64,000 bases of DNA from Mucilaginibacter straminoryzae (lineage in GTDB: Bacteria > Bacteroidota > Bacteroidia > Sphingobacteriales > Sphingobacteriaceae), in assembly GCF_022953055.1 (NCBI RefSeq), contig NZ_JALJEJ010000003.1, forward strand, positions 62,001 through 126,000, in the 5' to 3' direction. Below, piece by piece: positions 52,016-60,458 of the stretch (position 1 is the stretch's first letter; each line of letters starts with the position of its first letter). Both the position numbers and the translations under genes were made by a program. The notes beneath the pieces were generated by a model. That model made no database searches, was not told the DNA's origin, and saw only the letters and a list, made by a program, of their open reading frames with translations.

Positions 52016-53599
52016 TTATTTTAAGATGTACATCTTACCGTTGATGTCGTCATTACCGCCATATTGGCTATTAAGCGCATCTGTGTAGTTTTTTGTATTG
52101 GCTGTACGTTCTGCCGATGGGTATTGGAAACGCCATGCGATACGCGCACCGTTACCTGTACCAGGGCCGGTAGTAAATGTTGGCACACCGGTACGGCGAT
52201 AGGTGAAGTATGATTCTAAACCCGAATGGCGGAATAAAGCCAGGTATTTCTGTTGCAGAATCTTGGTTAAACCAGCTGGGTCATTAGTGAATTTCACGGC
52301 CGACTGCGCATAGTAGTTATTAAAGTTGGTGTTGATGGTATAAGTGTCGTAGTTGGCAGGATTAATTACGCTGGTAGACCCTGGACGGTAGAAATAAGCG
52401 GTAAAGCTACCATTCTCTGGAATACCGTAAGATGCCATAGAGGCTTTAATGCCTGCAATGTAATAGTCCTCTGTGCTGCCAACTGCCCATCCGCGCCATA
52501 ATCCTTCGGCAATATTAAACATTTGCTCGGCATAACCAATCTGTATGCTCGGCTCGCCGGTGTAAGTTGAATAATAGCGTTTACGGTTAAGGAACGAGTA
52601 TTTTTGCTGACCAGCATTGTTGTACATCACCCCTAAGTCCAGACCTGGATCGGCGCCAACAAACGAAGCAAAATCTGTAGGGCTTTGTTTTTGATTATCC
52701 ACAAGGTAACGTGAAGGCTCTGCGGTAACAAACACGCGTGGGTCTTTCAGTTGGGTAAGCAAGCCTACGTAGGTAGACGACATGTTTTTGCGTGAACCAC
52801 TTTGACCAAAGTTATCCGGATTTTGCGGATAGTAGTTCTGCGAAATAGTACCAATAAAGTTGTATTGCAGGTTATCTGCGGCACTAGTCATCAGCGGATA
52901 TTTAGACGGATTAGTGAAGATGCTTGCAAACTGCTGAGGAATATTCAGGTCTGTATCTGAGGCAACTTTACTTAATTGGATCAACAGACGGATGTGCAAA
53001 GCGTTAACCACTTTTTGCCATTGCGCCAGATTGTTGCCCAGGAATATATCGCCGGCTAATGTATTATCGCCTTTGGCAATTAAAGCTGCCAGATCTGTAT
53101 TGGCGCTTTCCAATAAGCCAAGGCATTGTTTCATTACATCCTTCTGTTTGTCATAAACAGGGTTGAGTGCATTAAGCCCTTGTAATGCCTGCGACATCGG
53201 GATATCCCCCATCTCCAGACTCATTTTGCTGAAGAAGTACGCACGGAAGAACTTGCCCAAGGCACTGTATGGGTTAACGGTACCCGAGCCACCTTTGATA
53301 GCCTGGTCTTCCATCGCCTGTACGTTTTTTAAAACGGTATAGTAGTCATCGCCAGAACCGAAATCATAGCGGTTGTTACCATAATAATCGTAGTTATACA
53401 GGTAATATTGGCCATAAATCTCGTTTTGCGAATCCGGTAGATCTACCATTGAATTCTCTACACCTGTAAATAACAGTGATGCAGGAACGCTCGTTGGTTT
53501 GTTTTTATTCTCACTAAGCTCTTCAAAGCTTTTTTTGCAGCCCGACGCTCCGATGAGGATCATTGCGGGCAGAACAAATTGATATATCGCTTTTTTCAT
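52016..53599 (-). CDS. SusD-like outer-membrane lipoprotein (SusD_2 type)
   Basis: 527 residues with lipobox IGASGC followed by KKSFEELSENKNKPT, the opening typical of the SusD-like_2 subgroup. That subgroup is often found with non-carbohydrate SusC receptors. Helical repeats (LGKFFRAYFFSKMSLEMGDIPMSQAL) and the ligand-binding half follow. It is encoded 17 bases after its SusC. Together they would import oligomeric or ester-linked substrate across the outer membrane. Confidence 0.93.
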   Translation of the reverse strand: MKKAIYQFVLPAMILIGASGCKKSFEELSENKNKPTSVPASLLFTGVENSMVDLPDSQNEIYGQYYLYNYDYYGNNRYDFGSGDDYYTVLKNVQAMEDQAIKGGSGTVNPYSALGKFFRAYFFSKMSLEMGDIPMSQALQGLNALNPVYDKQKDVMKQCLGLLESANTDLAALIAKGDNTLAGDIFLGNNLAQWQKVVNALHIRLLIQLSKVASDTDLNIPQQFASIFTNPSKYPLMTSAADNLQYNFIGTISQNYYPQNPDNFGQSGSRKNMSSTYVGLLTQLKDPRVFVTAEPSRYLVDNQKQSPTDFASFVGADPGLDLGVMYNNAGQQKYSFLNRKRYYSTYTGEPSIQIGYAEQMFNIAEGLWRGWAVGSTEDYYIAGIKASMASYGIPENGSFTAYFYRPGSTSVINPANYDTYTINTNFNNYYAQSAVKFTNDPAGLTKILQQKYLALFRHSGLESYFTYRRTGVPTFTTGPGTGNGARIAWRFQYPSAERTANTKNYTDALNSQYGGNDDINGKMYILK

Positions 53600-53616
53600 G
53601 ATTTTACTCTTGGTAA

Positions 53617-56600
53617 TTAGAATGACAGATTGAAGTTAAATCCATAACTGCGTATTGTTGGCGACTGTAACCCGGTTGATGAGGTTGCATAATTGTACTG
53701 GTCCAGGTCTACGTCTTTAAAGCGCTTGTCTTTATAGAAATACAGCAGGTTACGACCGTAAACAGAGAACGCAGCCTTTCTGATAAAGCTCTTTTGCAGC
53801 CATTGGGTTGGAATATCATAGCTTAAAGTAACCTCGCGCAGTTTAGAGAAGGTTTTGCTCATCAGGTTAGCTTCGTCTGCGTTATAGTATTTACTTACAT
53901 AATCCTGAACAAAAGCTGTCTGTTTATTGGCGGCAAACTGTGGTGCTTTGTCATAACTTACAGCACCGGTTTGTGAGTTGTAAGTGATATTAGCGCCGTT
54001 GGTAATTACTACGCCCGGGCCAACATAAGAACCGTTATAACCACTTACGCCAAAGTTTTTCCAATCCTGGTAACGCGCATCGCCAAGAGCACCTTCCGCG
54101 GTTTCTATGTTTGCACCACCACGCATGGTTTTGTTGTGCATATAATCTACAATCACGCCGCCAACAGAACCATCAAACTGGAAACCAAGGGCGAAGTTCT
54201 TATAGCTTACTTTGTTATAAACGCTCCACTGGTATTTGGCATTCATGTTACCCAGGTACTGGCGTACAGGATTAATCAACGGTTTGCCTGCAGCATCGTT
54301 AATGATCTGTCCGTCGGGAGATCGTACAAATGCGCTACCATACAGTTTATCGGTACGGTCGCCGTTATGGAAGAAGGTTTGATAAACGTCTTGTCCCGGT
54401 GGCAGTTCTTTAAATACCTCTTTGTAAGTAGATACGTTTACCAATACATCCCAGCTAAAGCCGCCCAGATTTTTGATAGGTGAACCATTTAAAGAGCCTT
54501 CGTAACCTGTCTTTTTAGTTTTCAAGGCGTTAAGATATTCTGTAGTATAACCTGTTGCTGTTGAAATAGCGTTAGGTAAAATACGAGGACCGTCTATGTA
54601 TTGGAACGCTGTTCCGCTAAAGCCTAAACGGTTTTTCAGGAAACGGATGTCAAAACCTTCCTCGTAATTCACACGGGTGCTGGTCTTAATGCCATTCTGA
54701 TACAGGTAGTTAGAAGCGTAACCTGCAGTTTGGTTGTTATATGGCTTACTTGTAGAATAGGAAGTATTCAGCGAATAATCCGGACCGTTATAAGGCGAAG
54801 TATAAGCCGCACCATATCCCAGCGGATTTGTGAACAGAGATGAACCTGTGCTGCCCCCGAATGTAGTGATTGAGTTAAACGGTGCAGGGCCTATGGTGGT
54901 AGAAGTAGCGTCGGAACGGATATTGGAGTATGAAGCCCTGCCTTTTAGGAAAGTGATAAATTCCGGCAGTTTTACCCAATCAGAGATAACCGTAGCAACT
55001 GACAAGCTTGGGTAATAGTAAGTTGTAGGCACCTGGAATGCTGATGATTTATCAACCCGGCCGGTACTTGAAATAGTAGCATATTTACCGAACGTGGCAT
55101 CTAACGAGTAATAGGCGCTCATCACACGCATGTCTGAACTAAAGCTGGTAGATTGTACCGGGTTCTTAGAGTTACTGAAAGAATATACACCAGGTACGTT
55201 CAGGTAATCTGTAGATGTCCAGCTGGAGTTATAGGTGAAGTTACGAAGGTTGCCACCAACAGTACCAGATAAGTTAAGGAACTTCTTAACGGTGTAATCA
55301 TAGTTCAACATCAACTCATTATTGTTGTCGAACAGGTTACGGCGGTCTTCACGGTAGTCGCCCTGGTTGCCTTCACGTCCGTAAGGGTGGGCAGAGAACG
55401 GCATTTTCTCGGTACGCAGGATGTCATAGGTATCGAACTGAGAACGCAGGGTTACGTTCAGATTACTGTTGATCTTATAGTTTCCTGACAGGTAACCATA
55501 CACGTCATTCTTGTAGTGTCCGCGTGTCCATTCTTTCACCATGAACCATGGGTTGTGGTAGCGGGTATATTCTTCAAACTGCGATTGAACGCCTACTTTA
55601 CCAGGTTGCCAGATAGCTTTAATATCCGGAGAATTTACGCTCCAGTCTGCGCCGGTCCAGATCGCCAGGTTATAGATCAAACTGTTAGGGCCGTATTGTA
55701 CGTCTGGGAAGTTATCAGTGTTCTGACGGTTGAAGTTAACGTTACCCTCAAATTTCCATTTCGATGTTGGGGTAAATGAGGCGTAGAAGTTTCCGTTAAA
55801 GATATCCAGGTATTGTTCGGGGATATAGCTTTGTTGATGCTGTTGTGAAACCGAAAACCTGGTGGTATAGTTCTCGCCTGTTGATGATAACGCGATATTA
55901 TTATTGGTTTGATAACCGGTTCTTAAGAAGTTTTTCAGATTGTCTGTACCTCTGGCTGTCCATGGTGTTCCCTGGCGAACGCCGTTGATAACGGGGCTGT
56001 CATATTGAGGGATTAATTGGCCGGCAAAGTACGGTCCCCAGATATCATAATCAGAGTCTACACCACCTGGTGCACCACCTTTACCATCCACAAATTCATA
56101 AAAAGCATTTTCACCCGGACCGAATGAATGCTGAACGCGGGGAAACGCCAGGAAGCCGGTATTGATTACTGTACTGCTGTTAATATCTACCGTAAGGCCT
56201 TTTTTGTTTTTGTTACCTTTTTTAGTGGTGATCAGTATCGCACCATAAGAAGCGCGGTTACCATAAAGCGCGGCAGCAGCAGGGCCTTTCAAAACGGTAT
56301 AAGTTTCAATATCGTCAGGGCTGATATTATAGGTATCAGTGTTGATCGGAATACCGTCTACTACATATAATGAAACAGTATTACCGCGTATGCTTACGTT
56401 AGGTGTACCTAACAACTCTGCAGAAGGGCCGACTGACAAACCAGCCACTTTACCAATAAGGCCGGTTACCGGGTTAGGGTCGCGGGCTAAGGTTAAGTCC
56501 TCACCGTTTACCGTTTGCAGGGCGTAACCAACACGGCGGGTTTCTTTTTTAATACCCAGTGCGGTTACCACCACTTCGTTTAGTGATTTGGTATCTGCAC

Positions 56601-56892
56601 GCAGGGAAATCGTAAGCGGACGGCTGTCCGTTACCGTTACTTGTTGGGTAATGTAGCCCACAAAGCTAACGCGCAATACAGTACCCCGCGCGGCTTTAAT
56701 AGAAAAGCGGCCATTGAGATCTGTCGTAGTGCCTTTTGTTGATCCTGAAATGGTGATGGAAACGCCCGGAAGGGGTTCGTTTTTTTCGTCCACAACGGTA
56801 CCGCTGATTTGATTTTGAGCAGAAACCGTAAGGGAAACAAAACAGAGCAGCAACATTGCCACTGCCCTGATTCGCAAGTAAAATTGTTTCAT
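53617..56892 (-). CDS. SusC/RagA TonB-dependent receptor (no STN)
   Basis: 1,091 residues. Signal peptide (SLTVSAQ), carboxypeptidase-regulatory-like domain (about 27-100, SGTVVDEKNEPLPGVSI), plug (IGKVAGLSV, NVSIRGN, PAAAALYGNRASYGAILITTKKG) and beta-barrel ending FNFNLSF. It has no STN domain, and no FecR/sigma pair is nearby, so control differs from the other SusC in this window; the XRE-cupin regulator or the inverted repeat in its promoter may serve instead. Confidence 0.96.
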   Translation of the reverse strand: MKQFYLRIRAVAMLLLCFVSLTVSAQNQISGTVVDEKNEPLPGVSITISGSTKGTTTDLNGRFSIKAARGTVLRVSFVGYITQQVTVTDSRPLTISLRADTKSLNEVVVTALGIKKETRRVGYALQTVNGEDLTLARDPNPVTGLIGKVAGLSVGPSAELLGTPNVSIRGNTVSLYVVDGIPINTDTYNISPDDIETYTVLKGPAAAALYGNRASYGAILITTKKGNKNKKGLTVDINSSTVINTGFLAFPRVQHSFGPGENAFYEFVDGKGGAPGGVDSDYDIWGPYFAGQLIPQYDSPVINGVRQGTPWTARGTDNLKNFLRTGYQTNNNIALSSTGENYTTRFSVSQQHQQSYIPEQYLDIFNGNFYASFTPTSKWKFEGNVNFNRQNTDNFPDVQYGPNSLIYNLAIWTGADWSVNSPDIKAIWQPGKVGVQSQFEEYTRYHNPWFMVKEWTRGHYKNDVYGYLSGNYKINSNLNVTLRSQFDTYDILRTEKMPFSAHPYGREGNQGDYREDRRNLFDNNNELMLNYDYTVKKFLNLSGTVGGNLRNFTYNSSWTSTDYLNVPGVYSFSNSKNPVQSTSFSSDMRVMSAYYSLDATFGKYATISSTGRVDKSSAFQVPTTYYYPSLSVATVISDWVKLPEFITFLKGRASYSNIRSDATSTTIGPAPFNSITTFGGSTGSSLFTNPLGYGAAYTSPYNGPDYSLNTSYSTSKPYNNQTAGYASNYLYQNGIKTSTRVNYEEGFDIRFLKNRLGFSGTAFQYIDGPRILPNAISTATGYTTEYLNALKTKKTGYEGSLNGSPIKNLGGFSWDVLVNVSTYKEVFKELPPGQDVYQTFFHNGDRTDKLYGSAFVRSPDGQIINDAAGKPLINPVRQYLGNMNAKYQWSVYNKVSYKNFALGFQFDGSVGGVIVDYMHNKTMRGGANIETAEGALGDARYQDWKNFGVSGYNGSYVGPGVVITNGANITYNSQTGAVSYDKAPQFAANKQTAFVQDYVSKYYNADEANLMSKTFSKLREVTLSYDIPTQWLQKSFIRKAAFSVYGRNLLYFYKDKRFKDVDLDQYNYATSSTGLQSPTIRSYGFNFNLSF

Positions 56893-56924
56893 TTGCTGTA
56901 AATGTTAGGGTTAAGCATTTGCAG

Positions 56925-56958
56925 CAATATTAAACTTTGTTCATTATTTGTAAACAAA
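56925..56958 (-). promoter_or_regulatory. Candidate susC promoter
   Basis: On the minus strand a TTTG (56955-56958) and TAATATTG (56925-56932, 7 of 8 to TAnnTTTG) are separated by 22 bases, about 33 bases before the susC ATG. Confidence 0.45.
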
Positions 56959-56962
56959 GTTT
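56932..56962. promoter_or_regulatory. Inverted repeat overlapping the susC promoter
   Basis: Ten-base arms AAACTTTGTT and AACAAAGTTT separated by 11 bases. The arms overlap the -33 element and abut the -7 element, a good place for a regulator. Confidence 0.55.
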
Positions 56963-57055
56963 GCGTTAAGATTAGTTTATGATTTAGGGGGTGATTAAAA
57001 TTATTGTAAAAGAGAAATAATAATGCAGTGATAATACGCTTACAAAAACTTAACC

Positions 57056-57646
57056 TTAAGCATTAATAGAACGATGTACTAAATGCTGATAAGCTTTCTC
57101 TTTCAGTTTTTCGATATTGTTTACCGGTACGTCCGATTCTTTTGCCAGATCGTCCCAATGTCTCATGCGTATAATCAGGGCCGAATCCGGATGGGTTTCA
57201 AATGCTTCGGCTTCATCGGCAGACATCACCCCTCCCTGAAATTCCAGGGTTGCTTTGCTGGCCGGCGATAATTGCGCGTAGTATTCAGGGTGTTTATAAG
57301 TAAGGTATCGTTTCGCTTCTACATGGCTTTTTACTAGCGAAGCAATACGCGGCGAAAATCCCTTTTGTAGTAAATACTCTTCGCCCAGTTTTTCATGGTC
57401 TACATTACCCATGCCATTCATGCTGCCCGCTTCACCGGCATCTGCACAAAGGTGGCCGATATCATGAAAGAAAGCGGCGAGGATCACCTCGTCATCATAA
57501 CCTTCGGCTTCGGCCAAAGCTGCCGCCTGCGACATGTGTTCTATTTGCGAAACCGGTTCTCCGATATAGTCCTCATCGCCGTGCTTCTCGTACAAGTCAA
57601 AAACTTCGTCAACAATTTGTTTAAGTTCGGGTCTGTCTAAATCCAT
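57056..57646 (-). CDS. PhnZ/TmpB-like HD-domain phosphonate oxygenase
   Basis: 196 residues from ATG 57646. PhnZ-type enzymes are mixed-valent diiron oxygenases that split 1-hydroxyphosphonates into a carboxylate and phosphate. All known PhnZ active-site positions are present at matching spacing: Tyr27 and Glu30 (DYIGE), His37 (IEHMSQ), His61-Asp62 (FFHDIGH), His84 (VDHEKLG), His108 (SHVEAKRY) and Asp165 (HWDD). The usual partner 2-oxoglutarate hydroxylase PhnY/TmpA is not in the window. The alternative reading is a phosphohydrolase, but the Tyr-x-x-Glu and HVEAKRY motifs argue for the oxygenase. Confidence 0.85.
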   Translation of the reverse strand: MDLDRPELKQIVDEVFDLYEKHGDEDYIGEPVSQIEHMSQAAALAEAEGYDDEVILAAFFHDIGHLCADAGEAGSMNGMGNVDHEKLGEEYLLQKGFSPRIASLVKSHVEAKRYLTYKHPEYYAQLSPASKATLEFQGGVMSADEAEAFETHPDSALIIRMRHWDDLAKESDVPVNNIEKLKEKAYQHLVHRSINA

Positions 57647-57793
57647 AGTGTTCAAATAACACCTAAAGTTAGCCAGGCACATGTTATCGGCTTATTAATA
57701 AATTATCATCAAATTTGAAGAGGTTAAAACTTTTGCAATTCTTATTTGCCCGTTTGTAACTTAATTTATTAATTCGGGAACCAAACAACCACA

Positions 57794-58372
57794 ATGGAGG
57801 AAGATATACTTATCCAGATCAGTAACAGGATAAAAGAAAAGCGCCGCGAGAAAAATATCACTGTTCATGAACTGGCTACCAGGGCTAACGTAAGCAAAAG
57901 TTTAATTTCGCAAATAGAGAACTCGCGTACCGTACCATCGCTCATCGTATTGATTGATATTATAAAAGCATTGGATATAGACCTGAACGTTTTTTTTAAA
58001 GATATACGCCCTGCTTCCGACTATCCCGTACTGGTTAAAAGAAAAGAAGAATACGAGTCTTTTGAAAAAGAGAATGCTGAGGGCTTCCTTTACCAACGTA
58101 TTTTTTCCAAAGTAATTAAATCCTCTACGGTTGACATTATTCTGCTCGAACTGGCTCCCGGCGCTAACCGGCCGTTAATTGAAACCAAAGCTTTCGAATA
58201 TAAATATGTACTGAGCGGAAAAGTAAAATACCAGTTTGAGAATGAGCACTACGTATTAAACGAAGGCGACTCTATTCTATTCAACGGCCTTTTGCCGCAT
58301 ACACCTTATAATATAGGCAGAAAAACTGCCCGGATGATTGTGATCTATTTCTTTGAAGATAGTATCCAATAA
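57794..58372 (+). CDS. XRE family regulator with cupin domain
   Basis: 192 residues. N-terminal XRE helix-turn-helix (about 8-62, RIKEKRREKNITVHELATRANVSKSLISQIENSRTVPSL) and a C-terminal cupin (about 115-188, KYVLSGKVKYQFENEHYVLNEGDSILFNGLLPHTPYN). Regulators of this build sense a small metabolite through the cupin. Placed between the divergent oxygenase gene and the downstream catabolic genes, it is the likely controller of the phosphonate locus. Long inverted repeats occur before the next gene and before susC. Confidence 0.92.
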   Translation: MEEDILIQISNRIKEKRREKNITVHELATRANVSKSLISQIENSRTVPSLIVLIDIIKALDIDLNVFFKDIRPASDYPVLVKRKEEYESFEKENAEGFLYQRIFSKVIKSSTVDIILLELAPGANRPLIETKAFEYKYVLSGKVKYQFENEHYVLNEGDSILFNGLLPHTPYNIGRKTARMIVIYFFEDSIQ

Positions 58373-58398
58373 TCTTCACGATCTTTTAATATTGATTT

Positions 58399-58417
58399 TG
58401 TTTAATATTAATAAACA
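58399..58417. promoter_or_regulatory. Inverted repeat upstream of the HAD gene
   Basis: TGTTTA and TAAACA arms flank ATATTAA. The TAAACA half-site also occurs in the loop region of the longer repeat that follows and in the susC promoter repeat. Confidence 0.4.
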
Positions 58418-58421
58418 GATT

Positions 58422-58450
58422 TTAGTATTGCTAAACAATAGCAATACTAA
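58422..58450. promoter_or_regulatory. Perfect 12-base inverted repeat ending at the start codon
   Basis: Arms TTAGTATTGCTA and TAGCAATACTAA are perfect and separated by AACAA. The last base is the A of the HAD hydrolase ATG. It could be an operator for the XRE-cupin protein or an mRNA hairpin that controls translation. Confidence 0.7.
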
Positions 58451-59145
58451 TGAAACCGATAAAACTGGTTGTTTTTGATTTAGCGGGCACTACAGTTAAA
58501 GATAAAGCCCATGACGTTAGCCGTGCGTTGATCAACGCGATGGAGACTTACGGATATACCGTCTCTTTTGATGATGTAGACCCGATTATGGGTTACCAGA
58601 AAACAGTAGCTATTAAAATGCTGCTGGATAAGCACGAACCGAACAGCGATAAGGTTACGGTTGAACTGATCAACCAGATCCACGAAACCTTTGTAGAAAT
58701 GATGCTGGCGCACTACCGCACCAGTCCGGGCATCAGTTCTCTGCCACAGGTAGAGGAAACTTTTGAGGCCTTGCATCAACTTGGAATTAAAGTTGGCCTG
58801 GATACGGGCTTCACACGCAATATTGCGGATGCGATTATCGGCCGTCTTCAATGGCAGGAGAAAGGATTGATTGATTACGTGATCGGTTCTGACGAGGTTG
58901 AACAAGGTCGCCCTTATCCTTTCATGATCCAAAAGCTGATGTATTACGCGCAGGTGGAAGATCCGCAACAGGTAGTAAAAGTAGGTGATACCGCTGTGGA
59001 TATGGAGGAAGGATTAAATGCCGGTTGCAAACTGGTTGTCGGTGTAACTACAGGTATCTATTCGCGCGAGGAACTGCTGAAGGCTTCGCCCCACCATGTG
59101 ATCGATAACGTTGCTGATATCCTGGAACTGATTAAGGCAGAATGA
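58450..59145 (+). CDS. Phosphonatase-like HAD hydrolase
   Basis: 231 residues, HAD superfamily, of the phosphonatase-like group (TIGR03351 type) related to phosphonoacetaldehyde hydrolase PhnX. Motif I is VFDLAGTTV (nucleophile Asp9), followed by IMGYQKTVAIKML where Lys51 aligns with the Schiff-base lysine of PhnX, then DTGFTR (motif II), GRPYPFM and KVGDTAVDMEEG (motif III/IV). The predicted reaction is hydrolysis of phosphonoacetaldehyde or a close analogue to aldehyde and phosphate. It overlaps the membrane-protein gene by four bases. Confidence 0.86.
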   Translation: MKPIKLVVFDLAGTTVKDKAHDVSRALINAMETYGYTVSFDDVDPIMGYQKTVAIKMLLDKHEPNSDKVTVELINQIHETFVEMMLAHYRTSPGISSLPQVEETFEALHQLGIKVGLDTGFTRNIADAIIGRLQWQEKGLIDYVIGSDEVEQGRPYPFMIQKLMYYAQVEDPQQVVKVGDTAVDMEEGLNAGCKLVVGVTTGIYSREELLKASPHHVIDNVADILELIKAE

Positions 59146-60458
59146 AACCCATTACCGCGTTTCTAAAGCGTAAAGTAGCGCAACTTCCCTACAGTGTGCT
59201 TTCTGTACTGGCGGGTGTGGCGGCTTTTGGCGCCTATACGTCTATGTATGCTTTCAGAAAGGCCTTTACAGCAGCCACGTTTAGCCATCAGCAATTTCTG
59301 CATATGGATTATAAAGTACTGCTGGTGATTGCGCAGGTGATCGGCTATACCTTAAGTAAACTATACGGAATAAAATTTATAGCAGAACTAAATGCCGCCA
59401 ACCGCGGCAGGTATATTTTAATCCTGATTGGTATCAGTTGGCTGGCGTTATTAGCATTCGCTGTGGTACCCCCACCCTACAACATCGTCTTTTTATTTAT
59501 CAACGGATTTCCGTTAGGTGTCATCTGGGGTTTGGTATTCAGTTATTTGGAAGGCCGCCGCTCTACCGAATTTATGGCGGCTGTGCTTTCCGTCAGCCTG
59601 ATCTTTGCTTCCGGTTTCATTAAAACCGTTGGACGAACATTCCTATCGGTTTTTCATATCAACGAATACTGGATGCCATTTTTAACAGGGGCCGTATTCG
59701 TATTACCTTTATGCTTGTTTGTTTACTGCCTTGAACTGATTCCGCCGCCCACGGCGATGGACGTTCAGTTACGCTCCAAACGGCAGCCCATGAACGCGGC
59801 TGAGCGTAAAGCTTTTATCCAGCGTTTTTTACCCGGTATTGTACTCACGCTTGTGATCTACCTGTTGCTGACCATCATGCGCGACATCAGGGATAATTTT
59901 GAAGTAGAAATCTGGGCCAGCCTGGGTATTAAAGATAATACCATCTTCACCCGTACAGATTCTACGATTTCTATAATTGTGTTGGTGATCATGAGCTTAC
60001 TGATCCTGGTGAAGAATAACCTGAAAGCATTCGCACTGATCCATTGGATGATTATTGCCGGCTGTTTGAGTGCAGGCATTGCTTCGATTTTATTTCATTT
60101 TCATCAGATCAATGCGGTCACCTGGATGACGATAACCGGCCTGGGGTTATTTATGGGCTATGTGCCTTATAACGCTATTTTTTTCGAACGTTTAATTGCT
60201 TCGTTCCATTACAAAAGCAATGTTGGTTTTATTATGTATGTGGCAGACTTTACCGGCTACCTGGGCAGTGTCAGCATCCTGATCCTGAAAGAAACCGGGC
60301 ATACCTCTATTTCATGGGGAACGTTTTTTGGGCAGGCTGTGATCTGGATGGCGGTAATCGGCGGCTTAGCTGCTTTATCCTCACTTATTTATTTTATGCA
60401 GTCGGCGCACCGGCAAAATAAAGACAAATCTTCTTCCTTAAAAATTTCAGCAGTATGA
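59142..60458 (+). CDS. DUF5690 multi-TM transporter-like protein
   Basis: 438 residues with about twelve hydrophobic helices, arranged like a major-facilitator transporter (VLSVLAGVAAFGAYTSMYAFRKAFTAA near the start, and GLGLFMGYVPYNAIFFERLIA later). It matches what I know of DUF5690, a family without proven function. Overlap by four bases with both the HAD gene before and the FAD oxidoreductase gene after indicates tight coupling. Inner-membrane uptake of the phosphonate is the simplest inference, analogous to MFS organophosphate carriers. Confidence 0.78.
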   Translation: MKPITAFLKRKVAQLPYSVLSVLAGVAAFGAYTSMYAFRKAFTAATFSHQQFLHMDYKVLLVIAQVIGYTLSKLYGIKFIAELNAANRGRYILILIGISWLALLAFAVVPPPYNIVFLFINGFPLGVIWGLVFSYLEGRRSTEFMAAVLSVSLIFASGFIKTVGRTFLSVFHINEYWMPFLTGAVFVLPLCLFVYCLELIPPPTAMDVQLRSKRQPMNAAERKAFIQRFLPGIVLTLVIYLLLTIMRDIRDNFEVEIWASLGIKDNTIFTRTDSTISIIVLVIMSLLILVKNNLKAFALIHWMIIAGCLSAGIASILFHFHQINAVTWMTITGLGLFMGYVPYNAIFFERLIASFHYKSNVGFIMYVADFTGYLGSVSILILKETGHTSISWGTFFGQAVIWMAVIGGLAALSSLIYFMQSAHRQNKDKSSSLKISAV

